This document shows positions 36,095-47,200 of a stretch of 64,000 nucleotides of DNA, one piece after another. Source of the DNA: Artocarpus heterophyllus (Eukaryota; Streptophyta; Magnoliopsida; Rosales; Moraceae); contig CM046354.1 of assembly GCA_025403435.1 (NCBI GenBank), positions 24,400,728-24,464,727 of the forward strand, in the 5' to 3' direction. The position numbers and the translations under genes were made by a program. The notes below the pieces were generated by a model. It did no database searches, was not told the origin of the DNA, and worked only from the letters and a program-made list of their open reading frames with translations. Positions within the stretch are counted from its first letter, which is position 1, and each line of letters opens with the position of its first letter.

Positions 36095-36990
36095 TAGATG
36101 CATAGGGTACTTCTCTCATGTTTTCTTCCTCTTGAGTGTCTTTGAACACTACTCTTTTAAAAGATAAACTCGATGGTGTGTAGGTAAATTACCTTTCTTG
36201 TAGTTTTGCATAGAAAATTTGATAAGCAACTTATCGACATATGATACTTGAGACAGTGCTAACAGCTTATTCTTGCAATCTCTTTTAAGTTGGATTCTAA
36301 GAACATAACTTGTCTTTCCCAAAATTTGCATTTGGAATTGATTGGCTAGCCATTTCTTTATATTAGATAATATTCCTACATCATTCTTGATGAGTAGAAT
36401 ATCATCTACATAAAGAGCTAAGAAGACCACCTTCTTATCTTTGATGTACTTGTATACACAAATTGATCAAAACCATGAGACTTGATCACCTCATCAAATC
36501 TTAAGTTCCAAGATCTTGAAGCTTGCTTAAGTCCATAGATAGGCCATTGCAACTTACAAACTTTTTGCTCTTGACCTTTGATCACAAACCCTTATAGTTG
36601 CACCATGTAGATGCTTTCCTCAAGATGACCATTTAAAAAGGTAGTCTTGACAACCATTTTTCATTTCTCATAATCAAGACATGTAGCAATGGATAAAATA
36701 ATTCAAATGGATTTAAGCATAGTTACAAGCAAGAAAGTTTCTTCACAATCAACTCCCTCCTTTTGGATGTAACACTTTGCCACAAGCATAGCTTTGAAAG
36801 TCTCAACTTTCCTATCCACTCCTTTTTTCTTCTTGTAGATCCATTTGCATCCTATGAGTTTTATTCCTTCAAGCGGATCTATAAGTTCCTAAACTAAATT
36901 GGCTTACATAGACTTCATTTCAAGGTTCATAGCTTCTACCCATTTCTCTTTTTCAGAATCTTCCATTGCATGATGATATGTCATAGATCA
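36095..36990 (-). pseudogene. Copia reverse transcriptase remnant
   Basis: Bases 36149-36430 encode FLALYVDDILLIKNDVGILS, with the catalytic YVDD intact, then KNKLLALSQVSYVDKLL. Upstream on the minus strand, frames broken by stops give a CVYKYIKDKK segment (about 36450), an IYGLKQ-like region (36530), a GEHLHGAT-type piece (36600) and MQMDLQEEKRSG (36835-36870, frame-shifted from a GCKWIYK-type motif). The order fits RVT_2. It is interrupted downstream by the solo LTR. Confidence 0.85.
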
Positions 36991-37099
36991 TCCTCCCCAT
37001 TTTCAAAGATAGCAACATGTACTTTTCTAATTTCTCCATAACAAGCAGGTAGTCTCCCAAAAGCTCCCACTCCGTTGAGGTGGAATAACATCTTGATCT

Positions 37100-38060
37100 A
37101 GATATGTGGTCTCCTCATCTTATTCTTCAGTAATACTTGTCGATTGCGGTCTGATCTGATCAGAAAGTAATTCTTTAACTACAACTTTGCTATGAGGCTT
37201 ATAGTTTGTCATATAATCATCCTCGAGAAAAATGGCATTTGTCGATACAAATATCTTTTTCTCCTGTGAATTATAAAATGAACCTCCCATCATCCCATTT
37301 GGATATTCTACAAACAAGCATACTTCAAAACATGGTTCTAGTTTCTTGGCCTTTCCTTTCAGCATATGTACTAGACTCCCTTATATATGGATATGTCGTA
37401 TACTAAATTTACGACCATTCCATAACTCTAAAGATGTTTTTGGAATAGACTTAGATGGAACCATGTTTAGAAGATTACCACAGTTTGTAGCACACATCTT
37501 CAAATAAAGTGGGCAACGTTCAATTTCTTCTTTTGACAACACCATTCTGTTGTGGTGTTCTAGGTGCGATGAGTTGTGATAGAATATCAGGTTCTATTAA
37601 ATAATCTTTGAATTCAGTATCAAGGTACTCCCCTCCTTGATCAAATCGAAGAGTCTTCACTGACTTTCCTAATTGCTTTTTAGCTTCTGCTTAGAATTTT
37701 TTAAACTTTTTAAAAGTCTTAGATTTCCTTTGCATTAAGTACATATATCCATACCTTAAATAATTGTTGATAAATATGATTAAGTATTCGTAACCACCAT
37801 GTGTTTCTACATTCAATGGACCACAAACATCCAAATGTATTAGCCGAAGTGGTTCCTTAGCCCTTTTGCCTTTTGCAGAGAAAAGTCCTTTAGTCATTTT
37901 TCCCTCAAAGATAAGATTCACAAACTAGTAGGGAACTAAATTTTAGCTCTCTTAAAGGACCATCTTTTACTAGTCCATTAGTCTTATCAAGGTTAACATG
38001 ACCTAACCTAAGGTGCCATAGGTATGTTTCATCATCAAAAGAAATCTTTTACCTATTGGG
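37100..38060 (-). pseudogene. Copia integrase and linker remnant
   Basis: The minus strand at 37691-37921 reads KEPLRLIHLDVCGPLNVETH and YEYLIIFINNYLRYGYMYLM, the rve core including the first catalytic Asp. Around 37520-37640 come FDQGGEYLDTEF and an APRTPQQNGVVKRRN block with the second Asp and the Glu. The post-integrase linker at 37120-37365 reads CLFVEYPNGMMGGSFYN. Several stops and shifts divide the region. The GAG_pre-integrase segment lies just to the right. Confidence 0.85.
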
Positions 38061-38480
38061 TTTTGGTTGTTCAACATTGAACATTTTGGTATTGAGCAGT
38101 GATTTTTCATTGGGCCTTAAAATGTAAAGCCTATTTTCTAGATATACAAAACAAATACCCAAACCACTTCTAGAAATATTAGCATAATTACTATTAAAAG
38201 AAACATTAAACATTTGTTTAATAAGCTAGAAACAGAAATCAAATTTCTATAAAAACTAGGAATGTAATATACATTGCTCAACATTAAAAGCTATTTTCAA
38301 AATAATGTTTAATTACTCCCATTGCTCTTGATAAACAACTGCTTCTATTCCCACTCTCATTGTTTGCTCCCCATTGGCAAGCTTTTTGAAGAACTAAGCA
38401 TCTGTAAAGAAGAACAAACATGACTAGTTGCCCCTGAATCAACTATCTAAGGTGAAGTATGATCTTCAACTAAGCAAGCT
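38061..38480 (-). pseudogene. Copia protease and pre-integrase remnant
   Basis: The minus strand near 38420-38450 reads IVDSGATSHVC, the aspartic protease active site of copia polyproteins (catalytic Asp in DSGAT). Toward 38100-38230 it reads GLGICFVYLENRLYILRP and related pre-integrase text. No open frame spans the region. Confidence 0.75.
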
Positions 38481-38496
38481 TCTCAAACAAGCAAAT

Positions 38497-39330
38497 CTAA
38501 CTTACCATCATTCTTCTTTTCTTTAAGCTCTTAAAGATACTTCTTACAGTTTCTCTTCCAGTGCCTAAGTATACCACAGTGGAAACATTTTCCTCTGGAC
38601 TTCTTTTTCTTTGAGCTCTTTTTGTTGTTGTTGTTCTTCTTCCTCTTAGATTTTCCTCCACTCTTAGACTTATCACTTCCTTCGGTTTTCTTCTTCCTCT
38701 TTCTGTTCTTTTTATTAAAAGAGGAAGGTTGAGCTTCAGCAACATTTGCCTCACCTTCTTTTTGTCTTTTCTTTCAAGGTAGACTCAAAGGTTTGCAACT
38801 CATTAAGCAATTTAGTCATGTTATTTTTTAGCTTGTTCATGAAATAGTTGCTCTTAAACTGAAGGCACGCAGGGGAGAGGGTTTCCAACATCATCCCCAC
38901 CTGTGTGGCTTCATCTATCACCGCCTGATTTACTTTAGCCTCGTAGAGATGGTTAACCATGCTAAGAACATGTTCTCTGACCGAGACTCGTGCCTTCATT
39001 TTGGCATTCATCACAGCCTTCATGGCTTCATGACGTGCCTTTTCAGAAGGACTTTCAAGCATGTCTTGTAGAGACTGCATTATCTCATAACCAGTCTCCA
39101 TGTTTTTGTGCTTCATCCTAAGCACGTCAAACATGGCAGCCAAAAGGAAGTAGCGGGCCTTGTTATTTACCTCGATCCAATGATCAGATACTTTTCGTAC
39201 ATTACGAGAGGCATTGGCAGCAGGTGGTGGGCGGCATTCCTCCGTCAGGACAAACTTGTAGTTTTTGCAAATAAGAACAATATTTATGTTCCTCTTCCAC
39301 TTAATAAAATTATCTCTAGTTAATTTTTCA
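38497..39330 (-). pseudogene. Copia Gag remnant with zinc knuckle
   Basis: From about 39330 leftward: a KWKRNINIVL-type start, EECRPPPAANASRNVRK, then an open 130-codon stretch (38751-39143) with FDVLRMKHKNMETGYEIMQS, REHVLSMVNHLYEA and VGMMLETLSPACLQFKSNY, typical of UBN2/Retrotran_gag copia proteins. Then a Lys/Arg-rich part and a shifted-frame CCHC knuckle, CFHCGILRHWKRNC (about 38545-38590). Gag packages element RNA. The reading frame breaks near 38751 and again before the knuckle. Confidence 0.85.
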
Positions 39331-41395
39331 TTTGAGAGAATAGCGATGATTAGAATAGAAATTGTTGCTGTAATAAATAAGATAAATTAAACGGTTGCAT
39401 AAACATCATAAATACATTTTTTGGAATAGCAAACATGATGCATGATGTATATGGAAAAACACAAAATAAATTACTAATATCACAATTATTCAATTAAATA
39501 AAGTGTCACCGTAGGATAGGTCAAATTATTTATAAATTGAATTGAGACATTCACAATTAATAAATATATTCAAAATATATCATATTTTCTATATTTATTA
39601 ATAACCGCTTATTTTAATCAAGATATAATTGACAAATTAATTATAACTTCATAAGTACAACCTACTTTTTTAGATTTTAATAACTTAACTCAAAGTTGCC
39701 ACTGTAGAATAGGTCAATTTTAAAATACATTATAAAGTCTTATCTCTTGGAAGCCAACCTTGTAATTGATTTAAATGGACACCCTCCATAGGGAGGACGA
39801 AATCAAAGTGTTGCAAGGCACCATCTAAATCTCATGGTGTTATGCTAAAGTGGAGACCGCAGGTTATATTGTCATATTACCTTATTCGACTCATTATTTT
39901 AAAATGATGTGTTTTATCTTATAAAACGTCCTATGTTTCATAAATCTAGTAAATAAAACCAATTTTAATTACTAGGCATAATTATGTGTTAATAGAATCC
40001 CATGCTATTTACACGTAGATAAATTACTAGATTTTCTAAAAATCTAAATTTATTATGAATTATTTAAGCTACCCAACATTACACAATTTAAAATTAAACA
40101 ACTTAGAATTAATGTGAATTTTACCAAGTTTTAACCATTGAAACTAAAATCGCATTGTTTGGTTGATTAATAAAATAAAATAAAATTCTATAAAAATTAC
40201 AAAGGTCTTCTCATAATAACATATTTCCTAGCTCCATTTGTGGTGGACTATATTAGGTGGGTTGTTGTGGAAAGACCAATAGGTTACTTTGAATAGCTAA
40301 TGGGTCCAAGTTAAACATTAGGCCTAGCAGTCTGATAGGTTTCTGAAAATAACCCAGTAATTGTCTTCTTCTCCATGGCTTCCATTATGTCGCCTTCTGC
40401 TCAGACCCTCGGCTACCAATGCCCAGGCCATTGACTGCAACATCCAGCTCTATTGTAGGCCAAACACCACCAGTGAGAAAAGCTTCAAAGTTCCAGAGAG
40501 CATAGCTCGTTGGCTGGCCGTGGCCGAGCGTTGTAGGTGGTCAAAACCGAGAGGAGGATGACAAGGCTGAGCGTTGCTGCACTTTTGGCTGAGCCTCTAC
40601 CATGGTACAGAGTCAAACTCTGTTGCCTGCTCATCTATGCACCAAGCAGAGCTGTGGAGGAGCTCAAGGCTGTAGGATTTTCTCTTCATTCACGGGCGAG
40701 CCGAAGCTGCTCTCCATTCACTGCAGAACCCAAATAGCTCGAATGTCGTTGAGCCCAACAAAATGTAGCCTCACACCTATTAGCTCTACAAGTCCGCTAG
40801 CCCATTGCAGTGAAGCTTTAGACCGACCGTACAAGGCTATAGTGTTTAAGGCCAAGCTGTAAAGCTTGAGGCCGGGCACTGTTGAGCCTTACGTTGGCTC
40901 ACGGCCGAGCTTCGACAAAGCTCAAGGCCAAGCGGGGAAGCTCAAAGCCAAGTGCCGTTGCACTCATGGCCGAGCCTTCGGTGTTAGCCAAAGTCAAAAT
41001 CCAACAGTTGTAAACCAAAAATATGCACCGTGTGGTGCAGTACACTACTCTATATTCCTTTCCGCATGGTGTATACTTAAGACAATGGAACTAAGAAAAA
41101 AAAAAGAAAATAATAATAATAGTAATAATAGTAGTAGCAGTAGTAGTAATAGTAGTAATAAATTATAAAGTGCTTACACCCTCTTATAGGTTTAGACAAA
41201 TTTTGATTTAATCGAAATAAAATTAAACAATCCAAAAGGACCATACAGTTAACGACCAAAAATCCATCTATAAAATAATCATTCATCATATGAATCAAAA
41301 TATTACAAAAATGCAAAGTGCCCATAAATATGCATCAAGAACATGATATCATAATCATAAAATCATGTTTATTAAAATTATATATGCTATAACCT
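39331..41395 (-). other. Long leader of the old copia element with a GC-rich segment
   Basis: About 2 kb between the gag start and the primer-binding site. It contains twice-repeated words GTGTCACCGTAGGATAGGTCAA and GTTGCCACTGTAGAATAGGTCAA (39502 and 39692). Bases 40330-41010 are conspicuously GC-rich and full of GGCCGAGC / CTCAAGGCCAAGC words. Bases 41100-41160 are an AAT/AGT triplet repeat. No coding assignment can be made. Confidence 0.55.
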
Positions 41396-41407
41396 GCTTT
41401 GATGCCA
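41396..41407 (-). other. Primer-binding site of the old copia element
   Basis: The reverse complement reads TGGCATCAAAGC, two mismatches from the initiator-Met tRNA site TGGTATCAGAGC. It lies two bases from the LTR start. Confidence 0.75.
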
Positions 41408-41409
41408 TT

Positions 41410-41964
41410 TGTTAGTTTTCAAAGAAAACACAACGGAAAAACGGATGGGTTGATAAACAAAATTTTGATGAAAACTTTGTTTACGGGAATTAAACATTAA
41501 AAGCTTACAAGAATTTGTTTTAAACTTTTTGAAGACCTATCAAGGTATCCTAGCTTTTCTCTTTGACACCACGACATTTAAGTCCAAACCTCCACACTAA
41601 TAGAATGACGAGTGGGTGTCAAACTACAAGAATGAATAATCTCACACTTTCTCTGGTTTTGCTATATACTCAACACATAAGATAGCAGAACTTTTTTTTG
41701 GAGACACAATTCTCGGTTTTTCTCTTTGGAGACTTCAAAAAAATTTCACATACGCATATGAAAAACTAGTATCTTTTCTCTTTTTATAACTGAGCAATTA
41801 GTTATTACTTAAATTAATTTTAAATTTAAAAACTATCCATCAAACTCTTTAGTGGGTAAATCATACACAACCATAACAGGTATTTGGAGGAGGTGTTTAA
41901 AGCACCTCAACGTTTCCCCCCTTTTTTTATAAACTTTAAACAATGTACTTGTTAGTACGTGTAT
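41410..41964 (-). repeat. 5' LTR of the old copia element, first part
   Basis: It starts TGTTAGTTTTCAAAG next to the primer-binding site and aligns with the first ~590 bases of the left LTR (29326-29915). It is interrupted by the Tekay LTR at 41965. Confidence 0.85.
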
Positions 41965-44130
41965 TGTAACGTCCCGAAATTTATTTAAGGTTAATGCAAT
42001 GTAAATGATGAATTGGTGTGCCACAATTAAAGTTTTAACTTTAATTAGATTATTTGGTTGGATTTTGAGTTATTGGTTGTTTTGTTAAATTGATGTGTTC
42101 AAATGATTTCTTATTGTTTTAAAATGATGTTTTGAGTTTTAAAACACAACAATTTATAAAATGTTAAAAATACTCCGTTTTGCAAAACCGTGGGCGGCAC
42201 ATGGTTTTCGCACAGTAAAACCACCCACCGATTTTCTCTATTTATTTCCTTCCTTCCTCTCTCTCTCCTCACTCTCCCGGTTTCATTCTCTCTCTCCTCT
42301 CTCTCTCTCTCGGCAGCTCACTCTCTCTCAATCTCTTTCAAAAAAATTTTGAAAAACAAATTTGAATCCAAGCTTCGGGATAGCAAGGAGGAAGCTCGGG
42401 GACGTGATTCGGCAACCGAGAACGCGGATTGAAGCTTCGATTCGAGGTTAGATTCAAAATTTCTAAACTTTTTACAAAATTTCCAATTTTGTGTGTTTTT
42501 GAAATCTAAGTTTGTTTTAGCTTAGAAAACCGTGGATTTGTGTTAAATGAACTTAGAACAACTAGAATCTAAGCCTAGATTGAAGAAAAACGGATTGAAT
42601 TCAAGATTTTTCATTTTTCTCCTCTTTTTCTCATTTTCGGATTTTTGAGGATTTGAGTTTAAATCTTGTTTAAATGAGTCCAAACATGTTTTAGAATGTT
42701 TTTCTATCAACTATAGTTGTTTTTCATGCCTGGGATTTGAGAAAAACAGGTCAGAAACAAGATTTGGATTTTGGGGATCGAGAAACCCGTGGCTGGGATT
42801 TCTGGGTTTTCCCAGTTCGGCAGGCCGAAGTTCATGTTCGGCAGGCCGGAGTGATGATCGGCAGGCCGGTGTTCTTCCGACCGGCAGGCCGAATCTGGGG
42901 AAATGTTCGGCAGGCCGAACCTTGTTTCCGGCAGGCCGAACTGTGCAGTTCGGCAGGCCGAAACAGGGCGTCCGGCAGGCCGACCGAGGCATGGAAAATT
43001 TTGTGATTTTTACCCGTTTTCACTGTTTTGAACCCTGATTTAAATCCCAACCTTATAGGATGATTTTAATGATACAAATGGCACACTAGGACATCATGAA
43101 ATGATTTAGTAACATAGAATGTCTCGAACTAGATATTGATTGACTTAGTTTGTATCTAGGATCGTTCGTGGTTCCGTGGAGCTAATGTATAGCGGACCGG
43201 GATTACGGTGTGGGGCACCGGCACGAGTATTGAGGTAGGACTTCTATCCTATTTCTTTGGTAGCCTGGTTTTGAAATGATTTGGCTTTGAAAATGACTTC
43301 TATCAAAATGTTTTCAACGGTTGTTTGAAAATGATTTTATCGGTTATATTTTAATATACCGTGATTATGAAATGAACTTCATAATAAATGTAATTGACAA
43401 CACTCGGTAATTGGGTTTTGAATGATAATGATAATAAACACATGGGCATGATGCCATATCAGAGATCGGGTCGTGTGGCGATCGACCTTGGGGGCAGGTC
43501 CCGAAACCCAGCTGGGCCACTACGGTGGTGATATCATGGTTTGCCTAGGTAAAAGTAAATTGGTGTTTTGATTTGACGAGTAGACTGTTCTGTGTCAGGA
43601 CGGTTCTACTCAAATTGTTTATCTATTTATTTATTTAAGTTTCCTTTGAATAACTTCTAATAATGCTGTGTTCCTTTGCGTTAAACTATTTTTATAAAAC
43701 ATAGTCCTACTGAGCCTTTCGCTCACGTTTTATTGTTTTAAATTTCCCCCCCTTCTAGGTGGTTTCCCATTTAGGTTTGGAGAAGATTCTTCGGACCGAA
43801 CTCAGGAGCAATAGGAGAGTTTATTTATATTCTGTATTATTAATCAAGGCATGTAAGACTTAACTTTATTTGTACTTGGACTGTAATTGTATTTATGATA
43901 TTGTCAACTCCATGTGTGTGCACAAGTTGTGGGTTGTGGAACCCATATTTGCGGTTTTTATTTAATTATTATTATTTGCTTAATATTTATAAATTCTTTT
44001 ATAAAATGTGGTGGAAAATCTTCTTAATTTTTATTTAATTTGATTCTCAAACTCTTGATTTTTAATTAAATTCTCTTTTAATTAATCTAAATATTCCGCC
44101 ACGTCACCTCCCGTACTCCGGGACGTGACA
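41965..44130 (+). repeat. 5' LTR of the Tekay element
   Basis: TGTAACGTCCCGAAATT to GGGACGTGACA, 2166 bp. It contains a CT-rich tract (42242-42330), eight CGGCAGGCCG motifs (42816-42985) and the ACTGAGCCTTTCGCTCACG word (43709-43728). I count roughly twenty differences from the second LTR over the shared ~1.34 kb. Confidence 0.95.
42816..42985. repeat. Eight interspersed CGGCAGGCCG motifs
   Basis: Eight copies of the self-complementary-leaning word CGGCAGGCCG, usually extended as TTCGGCAGGCCGAA, spaced 15-30 bp apart with unrelated spacers. The cluster is GC-rich in an AT-rich LTR. It is absent from the second LTR because of a deletion. Confidence 0.9.
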
Positions 44131-44133
44131 GAA

Positions 44134-44145
44134 TGGTATCAGAGC
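44134..44145 (+). other. Primer-binding site, Tekay element, first internal region
   Basis: TGGTATCAGAGC, the exact complement of the 3' end of initiator-Met tRNA, three bases after the LTR. Confidence 0.95.
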
Positions 44146-44235
44146 TCAAGGTTATGAACCTTGGGAATTGTGCACACATAGGTTTGACAATGAAATACCT
44201 CTGACAGTCCAAATTTTGTTTTCAGAAGTGAGAGA

Positions 44236-47200
44236 ATGGCACCTAGACGTCGTTCGACTGCTGACGCCGAGTTTGGGAATGATGAGAGCATGATGAGGTC
44301 TATGTTTGCGGCTTTCCGGCAGATGGCAGCCAGGGCTAGACCGGAAGACTCCAGTGTTGGTAGTCGGCATGCTTTCTTTAAGGAATTCTGGCGGGCGTCT
44401 ATTTCGACTTTTGATGGCAATGGGGATCCGCAGCTAGCAGAGTATTGGTTGGATTCGATCTTGAAGCATCTAGATACTCTTGGTGTGCCTGAGGAGTATC
44501 GTGTGGAGTTTGCGGCGTATAAGCTCGAGGGTGGCGCCAACACCTGGTGGAAACAAACTAAGCGTCTGGAGCGCGGTGGCGATATTGGTTGGAACAAGTT
44601 CGAGGAGCTGTTCTATGATCGGTATTTTCCGCAGGGATATAGAGATCAGAAAGCAGCTGAGTTTTATAGATTGCAGCAGGGTGATCTATCAGTTCGGGAG
44701 TATGAGGCAAAGTTTAACGAGTTGGCTAGGTTTGCTCCATCAGCTGTGGCATCAGAGCGCGAGAAATGCATCAAGTTCCAGGAAGGACTCAAGGCTCCTA
44801 TTCGGCGGCAGTTGGTTGCTCTACGGCTTAGGGGTTTCGGAGAGCTTGTGTCATCGGCGATCTCTGTGGAGAATGATTACGTGCAGTATTGTGAGGACCG
44901 AGCCAAGGCTTCAGGAGGACCGCAGAGGAGTGGCAGGAAGAGCACCAGTAGTCGTCCAGCTTCGGGGAAAGGCAAGCAAGGCGGTGCGACTAGTGGCAGC
45001 AGCAGTTCGTCTGGCAGCGGGCGCAGCAACCCCTACAGCTTTCATTGTCATTTCTGTCAGCAGCCCGGACACATCAAGAGGAATTGCCCGATCAGGAGTG
45101 CTCATCTTGGATCTCAGACCGGGGAGGATGCCAGTCGTTCATCTCAGCCTCAACCTCAGACCCTACCTCCGCCTCCGCAGTACCCACAGTTGCAGTATCC
45201 GCAGTTTTCTCCTCAGCAATTCTCATATCCGGCACGGGGACAGCAGCCGCAGTATTTTCAGCGCAGTGTTCCTCAGTATAGAGCACCGAGTACAGGTAGT
45301 GTGCAGTCGTCTCCATCTCAGCAGCATCGGCCGAGTAATCCAGGACCCAGTAATGTTGGTAGAGGAAAAGGGAAAGCGCCAGTGCAGGTTCATGCAATGG
45401 CATCTGGAGGGTCAGATTCTCAGACTGGTAACGCGGTTGTCGATGGTATGATTTTGGTTTCTAGATCTTTAGCTCGCGTTTTATTTGATATTGGTGCCTC
45501 TCATTCTCTCATTTCGAGTTCTTTTGTACATGCCTTGGGATTAGAAGTAGAAGAGTTTAAGGAACCCCTAGTTATAACTTCTCCCTTGGGGCGGGTGTGT
45601 GTAAATTGTATGTGTAAATCTTGTAAAATAAAGATTGGGGATGAGATTTTGAAAAGTGATTTGATTATACTCCCCATGAGTTCCTATGATGTGATTTTAG
45701 GGATGGACTGGCTGTCCAGGTATAGTGCAGTTGTGGACTGCCAACTTAGAAAGGTGACCCTAGTGTCTGATAGGGGGACGGTAATCACTTACCAAGGTGG
45801 TGGTGATTGGTTAATGAGTGAGCGTCTCATGAAGTCGTGTTTAGGAGGGCGAAGGAATCTAGATTGTTTTGCTTTTCTTGCCAATCTAGATTACGAGCCC
45901 TATGTTTCGAAAGGTAGTGCAGTGATTCCGGTGGTTGATGAGTTCGAGGATGTTTTCCCCGACGAGTTATCAGGGTTACCACCGCATCGGGAGATTGAGT
46001 TTGGTATCGAGTTGTTTCCAGGGACATCACCAATTTCTATGGCACCTTATCGGATGGCGCCAGTAGAAATGAAGGAATTGAGGAAGCAACTTCAGGAGCT
46101 TGCTGATAAAGGATATATTCGGAATAGCACATCTTCGTGGGGAGCACCAGTTTTGTTCGCTAAGAAGCACGATGGGACTCTCAGGTTATGTGTGGATTAT
46201 CGGCAGCTGAATCGTGTTACGGTGAAGAACAAGTATCCCTTGCCTAGGATTGATGAGCTATTTGATCAGTTGGGAGGTTCGCGATACTTCTCAAAGATTG
46301 ATTTGCATTCAGGTTATCATCAGCTCAGGATCAAGGAAGAGGATATTCCCAAGACAGCTTTTAGGACTCGGTATGGGCACTTTGAGTTGCTGGTCATGTC
46401 GTTTGGGTTAACGAATTCTCCAGCAGCTTTTATGGATTTGATGAACAGGATATTTAGGCCGTATCTGGATCAGTTTGTGATCGTGTTCATCGATGATATT
46501 CTTGTGTATTCTAAGACTTGGGAGGAGCATGAGCAGCATCTTCGGATCGTGCTTCAGACTCTGCGGGAGCACCAGTTGTATGCTAAGAGGGAAAAATGTG
46601 AGTTCTGGTTGACTGAGGTCAAGTTTCTGGGTCATATCATCTCGGAGCATGGTATTTCAGTGGATCCGTCCAAGATTGAAGCTATATTGGAGTGGGAACG
46701 ACCAAGGAATGTAGCGGAGATTCGCAGCTTCTTAGGTCTGGCTGGATATTACAGGAAATTTGTAAAGGACTTTTCGAAGATTGCAGCTCCGTTGACGAGA
46801 TTGATCAAGAAAAATGTCAGGTTTGAGTGGGATGAAGATTGTGAGTCTGCTTTTCAGGAATTGAAGAACTGGTTGACTTCAGCTCCAGTATTAGTTATTC
46901 CTAGTAGTGACGAGCCGTATGAGGTTTATGCGGATGCTTCAGGGCGCGGACTTGGATGCGTGTTGATGCAGCATGGACGTGTAGTTGCGTACGGATCGAG
47001 ACAGCTACGACCTCACGAGCGGAATTATCCTACTCACGATTTAGAGCTTGCGGCGGTGATCTACGCGCTGAAGATTTGGAGGTGTTACTTGTATGGAGCA
47101 TCGTTTCAGGTCTTCTCCGATCACAAGAGTTTGAGATATTTGTTCACTCAGAGGGATCTCAATCTGAGGCAGCGCAGATGGGTAGAGTACATGGAGGATT

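Noticed and set aside
41077..41325. Tyr-rich minus-strand frame
   Set aside because: Translation of an AAT/AGT microsatellite.
42816..42985. Regularly repeated short motif with spacers resembling a CRISPR array
   Set aside because: Spacers are only 6-20 bp and irregular, repeats are ~10-14 bp, and the cluster lies inside a plant LTR.
42711..43050. Arg/Pro/Ala-rich open frames on both strands of the first Tekay LTR
   Set aside because: They come from the repeated CGGCAGGCCG word read in different frames; the region is LTR and the second LTR lacks it.
44480..45451. 323-codon plus-strand frame and similar long minus-strand frames in Tekay gag
   Set aside because: They overlap the real gag frame, have atypical composition and recur in the second gag copy only because the DNA is duplicated.
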